64,000 nucleotides of DNA, taken from assembly GCA_963732095.1 (NCBI GenBank), contig CAVSZA010000026.1, positions 1 to 64,000 of the forward strand. Direction: 5' to 3'. Below, one piece after another: positions 26,997 through 35,838 of this stretch. The number at the start of each line of letters is the position of its first letter. Positions within the stretch are counted from its first letter, which is position 1. This DNA comes from AP-15 sp963732095 (GTDB taxonomy: Bacteria > Pseudomonadota > Alphaproteobacteria > ATCC43930 > CGMCC-115725). The notes below the pieces were generated by a model. It searched no databases and had not been told where the DNA came from. It saw only the letters and a list, made by a program, of their open reading frames with translations. The position numbers and the translations under genes were made by a program.

Positions 26997-28715
26997 TCAT
27001 TCGCGCACTCCCTCTATGAGCGCGAGTTCGGTCGCCTTTTCGATCGGAAACGGTTGGCCCTCACGGACGTAGCGGATGCCCTTTAGCCTTTCCGTGGTGA
27101 AAGACAATTCGACGAGGTTGTCGCCGCCCCGGTCATCGTTGAACCGAACGAGGATAGTCCGATCCCTTTGCAACTCCACCCTGGCGATACGGAGCCTGAG
27201 CTCCTGTGCGAGCTTCCGGCGAGCGGCTAGGCGCTCGTCCATGTCCGCAGAGTTGAGCTTCGCTTTGGCGGCCCGAAACCGAGCGATCGAGCTATGCGAG
27301 TTTTCGTGCTCGGTCATCCTGGCCGCTTTGCGGGCAGCTTCAAGCTCAGTTTCGTGGTGCTCGACCACTGTGGCGGCATCGCCGAGTTGGCGCTTCATGG
27401 CGTCGCGGAGCGGCCCGGTCGGAAGGTCAAAAAGTTCCGCGATGTTCAACTCAATCGCTTTCCGTTTCAGGGCGATCGTTGCTTCGATGTCGGCAATACG
27501 CTTCATCAGTTCGCTCGTATCGATCTCTGGAATGATCGTGCCGACGATCTTCTGGAGCCCAATCCCGACAACTGAAAGAAGCATTTCCTCGAAACGTCCG
27601 TAGGGGAACCCGACCCGGTTGTCGCAGGCACCGTAGAGCGATTCTCGGCAGCGCAGATAAATCGTCCGCTTGCGCCGCTTTCCATTCGTCCGCAACGAGT
27701 TGCCGCTGTCCCGATAGGCAAGTTTATGGCCGCTCTCGCACCAACCGATCCCGGATACGAGGTTCGCCGCGCTTAGTTTCTGCCCACCGCCGTAGTTCCG
27801 ACGATCCTTGCCGTAGTTCTTGTTGGTGTCGAGCTTCCGCTGTACTCGATAGAACAGTGCCGGTCCAATGATCTCGGGATAATAGCCTTCGATCTTTCCT
27901 TGACCGTCCGGGACGCGCTTGCGTTTGCGGATGTAGACTTGGGGCTGATAGACCCCGATCACGGCCTCGTTACGGAGCAGCCGTTGCACGGTGCCCGCGT
28001 TCCAGGTCTTGCCGGTCAATGACTTGATGTTATTGCGGTTGAGCAGCTTGGCGACGCTAATGCAGCCGAGGCCGTCGTCGTACGCACGAAATACGAGCTT
28101 GATGATCTCGACCAAATGATCGAGCTTTGTGAACTCACGTTTCTCGCCGCGCAGACCGACTACCTTGAGCCATGCGGGACAGCGCGAGTTTACCGGAATC
28201 TTATGCTCGCGGGCGTTCTTTCGGTCGGCGTTGCGTGCATCCTTGCTGCGCTTGCTCTTGGTCTTTGACTCATTGTGACCACGCATGAGCACGAGGATCG
28301 CACCCATGGCTGCGAACGGATCGGCATCGCAGCGTTCTTTCGTATAAACCTGCTCATCGAATGTCGTATCGATCGCAAGACCGAGATTAATGATGTTAAG
28401 AAATAAGGACAGCGCAGCGGTGATTTCCTGTCGGCTGATTCGATCGAGCGATTCGACCACAAGGTGGGTGCCGGGCTTGATCTTTCCGGCTGCGGCCAAA
28501 TCCAAGATTGCCTTCAGGTGTCCTTTGTCGCTGTTCTCGCCCGTGTAAGCACTGAACCCACGATCAACGAAGGTCTCGCCGATTTTATACCCCTTCCGAG
28601 AACAATACTCCTCGGTCTCGTTACCCTGCCGTCCTTCGCTGCGACCCTTGGCCTGCGCCAAGCTCGAAAACCGTTTGTAGCTGATTGCAAGTTCCATGGG
28701 CTGCCCAATTCGCAT
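26997..28715 (-). CDS. Large serine recombinase (island integrase)
   Basis: This 572-residue protein begins with a resolvase domain: YKRFSS with the nucleophile at Ser17, and LVVESLDRISRQEI. A recombinase domain (FRAYDDGLGCISVAKLLNRN, then GTVQRLLRNEAVIGVYQP) follows, then a zinc-ribbon region (GWCESGHKLAY, CRESLYGACDNR) and a coiled-coil C-terminal half. This is the layout of phage/ICE-type large serine integrases. It is the last gene of the low-G+C island and points away from the flanking CoA-transferase gene, 42 bp from its start codon. A start at 28697 is an alternative. Confidence 0.93.
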   Translation of the reverse strand: MRIGQPMELAISYKRFSSLAQAKGRSEGRQGNETEEYCSRKGYKIGETFVDRGFSAYTGENSDKGHLKAILDLAAAGKIKPGTHLVVESLDRISRQEITAALSLFLNIINLGLAIDTTFDEQVYTKERCDADPFAAMGAILVLMRGHNESKTKSKRSKDARNADRKNAREHKIPVNSRCPAWLKVVGLRGEKREFTKLDHLVEIIKLVFRAYDDGLGCISVAKLLNRNNIKSLTGKTWNAGTVQRLLRNEAVIGVYQPQVYIRKRKRVPDGQGKIEGYYPEIIGPALFYRVQRKLDTNKNYGKDRRNYGGGQKLSAANLVSGIGWCESGHKLAYRDSGNSLRTNGKRRKRTIYLRCRESLYGACDNRVGFPYGRFEEMLLSVVGIGLQKIVGTIIPEIDTSELMKRIADIEATIALKRKAIELNIAELFDLPTGPLRDAMKRQLGDAATVVEHHETELEAARKAARMTEHENSHSSIARFRAAKAKLNSADMDERLAARRKLAQELRLRIARVELQRDRTILVRFNDDRGGDNLVELSFTTERLKGIRYVREGQPFPIEKATELALIEGVRE

Positions 28716-28718
28716 AGA

Positions 28719-28734
28719 CTCGCGCTTTCGCGAG
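28719..28734. other. Perfect hairpin at island edge
   Basis: CTCGCG-CTTT-CGCGAG is a perfect 6-bp inverted repeat between the integrase start and the CoA-transferase start. It lies where the attachment site of the island would be expected, but it may equally be a transcription or recombination accessory site. Confidence 0.4.
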
Positions 28735-28757
28735 GCTTTCTGCGGAGATCCGACCAG

Positions 28758-29954
28758 ATGGACAAGGCATTGTCAAACATCCGCGTCATCGACATGACGC
28801 ATAATCAGGCGGGGCCTGCATGCGCGCAGATTCTGGGATTTCTTGGAGCCGACGTGATCAAGCTCGAAGAGCCGAAGGGCGGTGACATCGCGCGCCGCAA
28901 CATGCGCGACCGCGAGGGCAGCGACAGCCTCTTCTTCCTGCTGTTCAACGCCAACAAGCGCAGCCTGACTCTCAATCTGAAGACCGGCCGCGGTAAGGAG
29001 CTGTTCAAACAGCTGATAGCCAGATCGGACGTGCTGGTCGAGAATTTCAGCCCGGGGGCGCTCGACCGGCTCGGCCTCGGCTGGGAGGTTCTGTCGAAGA
29101 TCAACCCGCGGCTGATCTATGCGACGATCAAGGGCTTCGGCAGCTACGGCCCCTATGCCAATTACAAGAGCTTCGAACCGGTTGCGCAGGCGATGGGCGG
29201 CGCTATGAGCGTCACCGGCTACCCGGAGAACCCCCCGACTTTTGTCGTCCCGGCGATCGGCGATTCCGGCACCGGCATGCACATGGCGATCGGCATCCTC
29301 GCGGCCTTGCAGCAGCGCCACAACTCCGGGCGCGGCCAGTGTGTCGAGGTGTCGATGCAGGACGCGGTCGTCAATCTGATCCGCGTCAGCCTGCGCGACC
29401 ACCAGCGCTTTGGCCGCGCGATGCCGCGTCGCGGCAACCAGATGGGGCAAGGCGTGCCGGGCACGACTTATCCCTGCGCACCGGGTGGTCCCAACGATTA
29501 TGTCTTCATCACTGCGCAGCAGCAGATGTGGCCGGCGATGGCAGGGGCGATGGGGCAACCCGAACTGGCCGACGATCCCCGCTTTAATACGACGGAGATG
29601 CGCTGGGAAAACCGTGACGCGCTGAATGCGATCATTGAAGAATGGACGCGCAGACGCAGCAAGCACGAGGTCATGCAGCGGTTGGGCGAGGCGGGAGTTC
29701 CTTGCGGCGCCTGCCAGGACACCGGCGAGGTGCTCGCCGATCCGCATCTGAAGGCGCGCGAGATGATCCTCGATATCGATTACCCGACGCGCGGCACCTA
29801 CAAGACCGTCGGCTGCCCGATCAAACTGTCGGATTCCCCGGCCGAGGTGAGCCGCCCGCCGCTTCTGGGCGAACACACCGAGGCGTTGCTGAGCGCGCTT
29901 TGCGGGGTTGACCCCGATGAATTCAAACGGCTGCGCGAGGATGGCGTCATATGA
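28758..29954 (+). CDS. CaiB/BaiF-family (class III) CoA-transferase
   Basis: The product has 398 residues from ATG 28758 (GCGGAG about 11 bases upstream). It is similar along its length to formyl-CoA transferases: VIDMTHNQAGPACAQILGFL, GADVIKLEEP, ENFSPGALDRLGLGW and the catalytic aspartate at residue 169 in AIGDSGTGMH. The glycine-rich loop that closes over the active site in true formyl-CoA transferase is altered (GNQMGQGVPG). It is therefore probably a CoA-transferase for another carboxylic acid. The downstream isomerase-like gene overlaps it by 14 bp. The island is inserted directly upstream and may have replaced its native promoter. Confidence 0.9.
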   Translation: MDKALSNIRVIDMTHNQAGPACAQILGFLGADVIKLEEPKGGDIARRNMRDREGSDSLFFLLFNANKRSLTLNLKTGRGKELFKQLIARSDVLVENFSPGALDRLGLGWEVLSKINPRLIYATIKGFGSYGPYANYKSFEPVAQAMGGAMSVTGYPENPPTFVVPAIGDSGTGMHMAIGILAALQQRHNSGRGQCVEVSMQDAVVNLIRVSLRDHQRFGRAMPRRGNQMGQGVPGTTYPCAPGGPNDYVFITAQQQMWPAMAGAMGQPELADDPRFNTTEMRWENRDALNAIIEEWTRRRSKHEVMQRLGEAGVPCGACQDTGEVLADPHLKAREMILDIDYPTRGTYKTVGCPIKLSDSPAEVSRPPLLGEHTEALLSALCGVDPDEFKRLREDGVI

Positions 29955-30693
29955 CCGGAGCATCGGAATGATCGGTTGGAGGGCGCGGCTGGGGTTTCTG
30001 CTGCCGCCGGGAAACCCGACGGTCGAGCCCGAGATGATCGCACTGGCGCCCGAGGGGGTGTCCGTGCATTTCCACCGGATGGCCGCACACGGGGCCCCCG
30101 GCTCTCTCGAGGGCCAGGATGAGCGAACTCGCACGATGATCGACAATATCGACGGCAGCATCGAGCTGCTCGCATCGGTCGAGCCGGATGTCATCGTCGT
30201 GGCTCATACCGCGACCAGCTATTATCTCGGCCGCGGGGGTGAAGCCGATCTGCTGGCTCGGCTCGAGAAATCGACTGGCAGGCGCGTGATCACGGCCTTT
30301 GGGTCGGTGCTGCGCGCATTGGAGCGACTCAATGTGCGCCGGCTCGCGCTCGGCACGCCCTATTCGGCGGAGACGACATCGCAGGGCAAGGCCCATCTGG
30401 AAGCGCACGGCCTGGAGGTCGTCAATTTCGCCAATCTGCAGGGGGTCACCAACATCTACGACGAGACCGCCGAGCGGGCTTATGGGCTGGCGCGGCTGGT
30501 CGACAGAGAGGACGCCGAAGCCGTTTTCCTCAGCGGCACTGGAATGCCGACATTGCCGATGTTGGAGCTGCTGGAACAGGATCTCGGGAAGCCGGTCATT
30601 TCGAGCGCTTCCGCGATGATGTGGCACGCGCTGCGTCTTGCCGGCGTCCGGCAGCCTATTTCGGGGTATGGCCGCCTATTGATGCTGGACTGA
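29941..30693 (+). CDS. Maleate isomerase / Asp-Glu racemase superfamily protein lacking catalytic cysteines
   Basis: ARLGFLLPPGNPTVEPEMIA and GKPVISSASAMMWHALRLAG are typical of the maleate cis-trans isomerase/arylmalonate decarboxylase branch. That family uses one or two cysteines; the positions here read VAHTATSYYLG and FLSGTGMPTL. The 250-residue protein from 29941 contains no cysteine at all. It must either use other residues or have a non-catalytic or hydratase-like role. The ATG at 29941 lies within the end of the CoA-transferase gene; ATG 29968 is an alternative. Its 3' end overlaps the convergent cyclase gene by 38 bp. A shared pathway with the CoA-transferase is likely. Confidence 0.8.
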   Translation: MASYDRSIGMIGWRARLGFLLPPGNPTVEPEMIALAPEGVSVHFHRMAAHGAPGSLEGQDERTRTMIDNIDGSIELLASVEPDVIVVAHTATSYYLGRGGEADLLARLEKSTGRRVITAFGSVLRALERLNVRRLALGTPYSAETTSQGKAHLEAHGLEVVNFANLQGVTNIYDETAERAYGLARLVDREDAEAVFLSGTGMPTLPMLELLEQDLGKPVISSASAMMWHALRLAGVRQPISGYGRLLMLD

Positions 30694-31846
30694 GTCCGTC
30701 GAGCCCGAATACCAATTGCGGTGCGCTAAAGCCGGCCAGCCGGAATTCACCGAGAGGGGTGAATTCTCCGGCGCAATGGCCGGCGAATTCGCCGGAGGCG
30801 AGGATTGCGCGGCCCAACTGGCCGGTTAGCTTTTCAATGCGGGCGGCACAATTGACGGCTGGACCAATGCAAGTGAAATCCAGCCGATTGCCGCTGCCGA
30901 TATTGCCGTAGAGGACATCGCCGATATGCAACGCCAGGCCGAACCGCAACCCCGGCATGGCCGAATCTGAGAGTGCCGCGATGTTCGCCTGTGCCCGGCG
31001 GGCGGCAGCGAGTGCGCGTTCGCACACCTCGGTTTCGTTGCCCGCAATGTTAAAAATCGCCAGCAGCCCGTCCCCCATGAATTTCAGCACCTCGGCGCCG
31101 TGCTCGAGGATCACCGGCACCTGACAATCGAAATAGCGGTTGAGGAGGTCGATCAGAACCGCCGGCGGCAGACTGTCGGCCAAGGCGGTGAACCCGCGCA
31201 TGTCCGATAGCCAGATCGCCGCGTGGATTTCCTCGATATCGCCGCGCCGGATGTGCCCGGCAAGGATGCGCTCGCCGGCGTCGTGCCCGACATAGGTATC
31301 GAGCAGCATGCTCCCCATCCGCCGCAGCGCTCGGATCTCGGCAACTCTTGCCAGCGGAGTGGTGATCGCCTCGATACCGGCTATCTGCGCGTTGGTGAAG
31401 CCGCCTGGCTGCCGCGTCGTGCAGGTTACCGCGTGGATGGCGCCGTCGGAGAAGACGAGCGGCAACGCGAGATAATCGGTTATCCCTTCAGCGCGAAGCT
31501 CCGAAACCACTGGAAAATCCACGGCGCAATGCGGGTCGGCGAGCTTGCGGCGGAGCGCGCGCCCGGTCGCATAAACTTGCGCAATCGGATTTTCGAGGAA
31601 ATCCGCACTTTTGAGAAGCTCGAATGGCGCTTCTGAAACCTCGACCTCAGTGCCCGGCCGCCAGATAAACCGCCGGCCCATCACTTGCGGGTGCAAAGTG
31701 CGCACAAACACTGCGACCCGCCATAGCGGGATGCCGCAAGCGACAAGCCGCTCGGATAATTGCGCCAGTACCTGGGCTGGCTGCGGCGCCGACCGGGCGC
31801 CGTCAATCAGCCATTCGGCAATCTCTTTGATCTCGCAGGTTGACAT
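30656..31846 (-). CDS. Class III adenylate/guanylate cyclase with GAF-like N-terminal domain
   Basis: The product has 396 residues from ATG 31846. Residues 1 to about 170 resemble a GAF-type sensor (LWRVAVFVRTLHPQVMGRRF, LALPLVFSDGAIHAVTCTTR). The cyclase domain follows: AAIWLSDMRGFTALADSLPP with metal-binding Asp215, and FMGDGLLAIF with Asp259, then IHIGDVLYGNIGS-type and GPAVNCAARIEKLT segments. It makes cAMP or cGMP in response to an unknown signal. An upstream ATG at 31882 would leave only 33 bp to the divergent dioxygenase. There are no membrane helices. Confidence 0.88.
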   Translation of the reverse strand: MSTCEIKEIAEWLIDGARSAPQPAQVLAQLSERLVACGIPLWRVAVFVRTLHPQVMGRRFIWRPGTEVEVSEAPFELLKSADFLENPIAQVYATGRALRRKLADPHCAVDFPVVSELRAEGITDYLALPLVFSDGAIHAVTCTTRQPGGFTNAQIAGIEAITTPLARVAEIRALRRMGSMLLDTYVGHDAGERILAGHIRRGDIEEIHAAIWLSDMRGFTALADSLPPAVLIDLLNRYFDCQVPVILEHGAEVLKFMGDGLLAIFNIAGNETEVCERALAAARRAQANIAALSDSAMPGLRFGLALHIGDVLYGNIGSGNRLDFTCIGPAVNCAARIEKLTGQLGRAILASGEFAGHCAGEFTPLGEFRLAGFSAPQLVFGLDGLSPASIGGHTPK

Positions 31847-31915
31847 CGAGGCTGAATTGATCGTTGGAGAATCCCTGCTCATATTACGGTAACGCGCTTT
31901 CTCGGGGCAGCAAAC

Positions 31916-32821
31916 ATGGCGATACAAGTAACTCCGCTTCACCCGGCCCTCGGCGCCGAAGTGCGCGGGGTCGACCTCACCCTGCCAGTGTCGCCCGGCG
32001 TCTTTGCCGAGATCGAAGCGGCATTCAACCGCCATGGCGTCCTCGTCTTCCCCGACCAGCGCTTGACCGACGAGCAGCAGCTCGCCTTCAGCCAGCTGTT
32101 CGGCCCGCTCGAGGTCAACCCGAACTATGCCGGCGCCAAGATGCGGCTGCGCCCCGATATCGCCGACATTTCGAACCTCGATGCCGAGGGGCAGGTGCTC
32201 GCGCGTGACGACCGACGCAACCTGTTCAATCTCGGCAACCAGCTTTGGCACACCGACAGCTCGTTCAAGCGAATCCCTGCGAAATGCTCGCTACTGTCGG
32301 CCCGCGAACTGCCGTCATCAGGCCCCAGCGGCGGCGGTGAGACCGAATTCGCCGATTTGCGCGCGGCCTGGGACGCGCTACCCGAGGCGAGAAGACGCGA
32401 GCTCGACGGGCTCGTCGTCGAGCACAGCATCTTCCGCTCGCGCAGCCAGATCGGCTTCGCCGATTTCAACGACGAGATCTTCAAGCAATTGCCTCCGGTG
32501 CCGCAGGCGCTGGTGCGGCATCATCCCGCCTCCGGGCGCACCAGCCTCTACCTCGCCTCGCACGCCTCGCACATCATCGGGTGGCCGGTCGAGAAGGGCA
32601 GGGCATTGATCGAGGAGCTGATTGCCTTTGCGACCCAGCCGCAATTCGTCTACCAGCACCGCTGGACTGTCGGCGACCTCGTCATCTGGGACAATCGCTG
32701 CACAATGCATCGCGGCCGGCCCTACGACGACACCCAGCGCCGCGTCCTGCACCGTACGACGGTGTCGGACCGGGCCAATACGTTGGAGCAGGAGGGGCTG
32801 GTGGCAATTTCCGCAGCCTGA
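31916..32821 (+). CDS. TauD/TfdA-family 2-oxoglutarate-dependent dioxygenase
   Basis: The product has 301 residues. The iron ligands are visible: WHTDSSF (His112, Asp114) and CTMHRGRPYD (His265), with the 2-oxoglutarate-binding arginine in RRVLHRTTV. GVLVFPDQRLTDEQQLAFSQ is the usual N-terminal pattern. The length and sequence are closer to the TfdA/2,4-D dioxygenase branch than to taurine dioxygenase, but the substrate is not deducible. It is divergent from the cyclase with about 70 bp between starts. Confidence 0.9.
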   Translation: MAIQVTPLHPALGAEVRGVDLTLPVSPGVFAEIEAAFNRHGVLVFPDQRLTDEQQLAFSQLFGPLEVNPNYAGAKMRLRPDIADISNLDAEGQVLARDDRRNLFNLGNQLWHTDSSFKRIPAKCSLLSARELPSSGPSGGGETEFADLRAAWDALPEARRRELDGLVVEHSIFRSRSQIGFADFNDEIFKQLPPVPQALVRHHPASGRTSLYLASHASHIIGWPVEKGRALIEELIAFATQPQFVYQHRWTVGDLVIWDNRCTMHRGRPYDDTQRRVLHRTTVSDRANTLEQEGLVAISAA

Positions 32822-32866
32822 CCGCGGTTAGCCTTCTCAGGACAGCCTCGGGTGGGCGCGGCAGGT

Positions 32867-33220
32867 TCACGGCATCATGTTGGCGTTGAGATTGGCGACA
32901 ATCCAGATTGACCCGGTGATGACGAGAAAGACGATCAGCACGCCGAAGGCGAGGGCGAGAATATTGTTCGTGTTATCGGGCGCGCTGCCCAAATGCAGGA
33001 AGAAGACGAGGTGGATGCCGATCTGCGCGAAGGCGAGCACGATGAGCCCGACCGGTATGCCCGGCGGCCACAGCAAATGGGTTTGCGAGACGACGAACGA
33101 AGCGATCGTCGCCAGAATCGCCAACCCGAGCCCCGCCGTGTACGACAGAACGCTGGCCGTCGGCTCATACTCTTCGACGCCCGGCGTGCGGTCGTCGAAC
33201 ACGCGATCGTGACCGTCCAT
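32867..33220 (-). CDS. cyoD: Cytochrome o ubiquinol oxidase subunit IV
   Basis: This 117-residue protein has three membrane helices (LSYTAGLGLAILATIASFVV, GLIVLAFAQIGIHLVFFLHL, GVLIVFLVITGSIWIVANLN), matching CyoD, the small assembly/stability subunit. Its ATG shares a base with the cyoC stop (TGATG). It is last in the cyoABCD operon; no cyoE (heme O synthase) follows, so heme O must be made from another locus. Confidence 0.9.
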   Translation of the reverse strand: MDGHDRVFDDRTPGVEEYEPTASVLSYTAGLGLAILATIASFVVSQTHLLWPPGIPVGLIVLAFAQIGIHLVFFLHLGSAPDNTNNILALAFGVLIVFLVITGSIWIVANLNANMMP

Positions 33221-33858
33221 CACCCGACTCCCATCAGATAGACCAAACTGAATACCCCGACCCAGACGATGTCCAGCGCGTGCCAGAAGAGGCTCCAGCA
33301 CAACAGGCGCCGCAGCACGGCGGGTCGCAAGCCTTTGGCGACGACCTGCGCCACCAGATAGATGAGCCAGATCAGCCCGCCGGTGACGTGCACGCCGTGC
33401 GTGCCGACCAAGGTGAAGAAGGCGGACAGAAAGCCGCTGCGCGAGGGCCCAGCGCCCTTCGCCACCATGCCGGCAAATTCGGTGGCCTCGATGAAGAGAA
33501 AGGCCGCACCGAGCAGGAATGTCAGGGCCGCGAAGATCAGGAAGCGGCCCGCCTGCCGTCGCTCGGCGGACAACGCCCCGAGCCCGCATGTATAGCTCGA
33601 GAGCAACAGACACATCGTCTCGATGAATACATTGCGAAGATTGAACAGCTCGCGCCCAGTCGGTCCGCCGGCGGTATTGCCCGACAACACCGCATGGGCC
33701 GCGAACAGCCCCGAAAACAGGACGAAGTCGCTAAGGATGAAGATCCAGAACCCATAGGCGACGACGATGCGTTTCGGGGCCGGCCCGCCGCCGCCGCGCC
33801 CGCGCGCGAGTTCGGCTGGAGCTGCGGTCGGAACTGTGTCGATCGTTGTTATCGTCAT
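33220..33858 (-). CDS. cyoC: Cytochrome o ubiquinol oxidase subunit III
   Basis: The product has 212 residues from ATG 33858, which overlaps the cyoB stop in ATGA. The five-helix subunit III pattern is clear: YGFWIFILSDFVLFSGLFAA, RNVFIETMCLLLSSYTCGLG, FFTLVGTHGVHVTGGLIWLI and CWSLFWHALDIVWVGVFSLV. It lacks the two extra helices of aa3-type subunit III, as expected for Cyo. It has a Gly/Arg-rich N-terminal stretch before the first helix. Confidence 0.93.
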   Translation of the reverse strand: MTITTIDTVPTAAPAELARGRGGGGPAPKRIVVAYGFWIFILSDFVLFSGLFAAHAVLSGNTAGGPTGRELFNLRNVFIETMCLLLSSYTCGLGALSAERRQAGRFLIFAALTFLLGAAFLFIEATEFAGMVAKGAGPSRSGFLSAFFTLVGTHGVHVTGGLIWLIYLVAQVVAKGLRPAVLRRLLCWSLFWHALDIVWVGVFSLVYLMGVG

Positions 33859-35837
33859 GCGGGACGCCCCAGGCCCAGCCGGGCCCGTTCCATTCGCGCA
33901 ATCTCGTTGGCCGAGATTTCGCGTTCGCGGTCCTCGCTCCAGCCGAACACCAACACCGTGATCGCGGCGGCGAGGAGGCCGAGAATCACCAGCCACCAGA
34001 TTTGCCAAATCAGCGAAAAGCCCGTTATCACTGCAAAGAAGGCGATCACAAAGCCGATGGGGCTGTTGCGCGGCATCTCGATGGTTTCATAGGCCGGTTC
34101 GACAGGGGTCACTCCCGGGGTCAACCCCCGCCGCTTCATCTCCCAGAAGGCGTCGATCGTCTCCACCTTGGGCAGTACCGCGAAATTGTAGGCCGGCGGC
34201 GGCGACGAGGTCGACCACTCCAAGGTTCGACCGTTCCACGGATCGCCGGTCAGGTCGAGGCGCTGCTCGCGCGTGCGGATGCTGACATAGAGCTGCACGA
34301 TCTCGCACAGAACGCCGAGGAAGATGACGATGGCGCCGGCCTCCGCGACGAGCAGCAACGGCTGCCAGCTCGGGTCGGGGATGTGCTGGAGGCGCCGGGT
34401 CATGCCCATCATGCCCAGCTGATAGAGTGGGAAGAAGGCGAGATAGAAGCCGATGAGCCAGCACCAGAAGCTGGCCTTGCCCCACCGCTCGTCGAGGGTA
34501 AAGCCGAACGCCTTTGGGAACCAGTAATTAATGCCTGCCAGCGCGCCGAATACCACTCCGCCAATGATGACGTTGTGAAAATGTGCGACCAGGAACGTGC
34601 TGTTGTGCAGCACGAAATCGACCGGCGGTACTGCCAAGAGAACGCCGGTCAAGCCGCCGATAACGAAAGTGACCATAAAGCCGACCAGAAAGAGGACCGG
34701 CGTTGTGAATACGATCCGGCCGCGGAACAGCGTGAACAGCCAGTTGAAGACTTTAACGCCGGTCGGCACCGCGATGATCGACGACATGATGCCGAAGAAC
34801 GCGTTGACATCGGCGCCCGCCCCCATCGTAAAAAAGTGATGCAGCCAGACCATGAAAGAGAGGATGCAGATCCCCAAGGTCGCAAGCACCATCGAGCGGT
34901 AACTGAACAGCCCTTTGCCGGAAAACGTCGCGGCCACCTCGGAGAAGACGCCGAACGCCGGTAGGATCAGGATGTAGACTTCGGGATGTCCCCACGCCCA
35001 GAACAGATTGACATACATCATCTGGTTGCCGCCGGCGTCATTCGTAAAGAAATGCATGCCGAGATAACGGTCGAGCAACAGCATCACGAAGGTCGCGGTC
35101 AGGACCGGGAACGCGGCGACGATCAACAGATTTGAGGCGAGTGCGGTCCAGCAGAACACCGGCATGCGCATATAGGTCATGCCGGGTGCGCGCAATTTGA
35201 GGATCGTGGTCACGAAATTGACGCCGGTCAGCAACGTACCGATGCCCGAGATCTGCAATGACCACAGGTAATAATCGACGCCTTCATCTGGGGAAAAGGC
35301 GAGCTCCGAGAGCGGCGGATAGCCCATCCAGCCGGTGCGCGCGAAGCTGCCGATAACGAGCGACACGTTGATCAGCAGCGCGCCGGTTGCGGTCAGCCAA
35401 AAGCTGACCGAGTTCAGTGTGGGGAAGGCGACGTCGCGCACACCGAGCTGCAATGGCACGGCAAAGTTCATAAGCCCGATGACGAGCGGCATCGCCACGA
35501 AAAAGATCATGATCGAGCCGTGCGCCGAGAAGATCTGGTCGTAGTGATCGGGCGGCAGGTATCCTTGCGCGTTGCCGACCGCGATCGCCTGCTGTGTGCG
35601 CATCATGATCGCATCGGAATAGCCGCGCAGCAGCATGACCAGCCCGAGAATGATGTACATGACGCCGATGCGTTTGTGGTCGACGCTGGTGATCCACTCG
35701 CGCCACAGGTAAGGCCACCAGCCCTTGACGGTGACAAGTGCGAGCACAGCGAGAATGACGAGGCCGACCACTCCCATGGAGTATAGCGGGAGTGGCTGGT
35801 CCAGCGGGATTGCCGCCCAGCTCAATCTGCCCAGCAT
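33855..35837 (-). CDS. cyoB: Cytochrome o ubiquinol oxidase subunit I
   Basis: The product has 660 residues from ATG 35837. It carries the heme-copper site: WAWGHPEVYILILP (Cu-binding His and its cross-linked Tyr, plus the channel Glu), WLHHFF, and VAHFHNVIIGG (heme ligands). Quinol-specific residues known from Escherichia coli CyoB are conserved in MLLRGYSDAIMMR and YDQIFSAHGSIMIFF (Arg, Asp, His). It reduces oxygen to water with electrons from ubiquinol and pumps protons at the inner membrane. The gene begins 1 bp after cyoA ends. Confidence 0.97.
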   Translation of the reverse strand: MLGRLSWAAIPLDQPLPLYSMGVVGLVILAVLALVTVKGWWPYLWREWITSVDHKRIGVMYIILGLVMLLRGYSDAIMMRTQQAIAVGNAQGYLPPDHYDQIFSAHGSIMIFFVAMPLVIGLMNFAVPLQLGVRDVAFPTLNSVSFWLTATGALLINVSLVIGSFARTGWMGYPPLSELAFSPDEGVDYYLWSLQISGIGTLLTGVNFVTTILKLRAPGMTYMRMPVFCWTALASNLLIVAAFPVLTATFVMLLLDRYLGMHFFTNDAGGNQMMYVNLFWAWGHPEVYILILPAFGVFSEVAATFSGKGLFSYRSMVLATLGICILSFMVWLHHFFTMGAGADVNAFFGIMSSIIAVPTGVKVFNWLFTLFRGRIVFTTPVLFLVGFMVTFVIGGLTGVLLAVPPVDFVLHNSTFLVAHFHNVIIGGVVFGALAGINYWFPKAFGFTLDERWGKASFWCWLIGFYLAFFPLYQLGMMGMTRRLQHIPDPSWQPLLLVAEAGAIVIFLGVLCEIVQLYVSIRTREQRLDLTGDPWNGRTLEWSTSSPPPAYNFAVLPKVETIDAFWEMKRRGLTPGVTPVEPAYETIEMPRNSPIGFVIAFFAVITGFSLIWQIWWLVILGLLAAAITVLVFGWSEDREREISANEIARMERARLGLGRPA

Positions 35838-35838
35838 C

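Noticed and set aside
28773..30194. Minus-strand 473-codon frame opposite the CoA-transferase
   Set aside because: No conserved motif; antisense shadow of a gene with clear homology.
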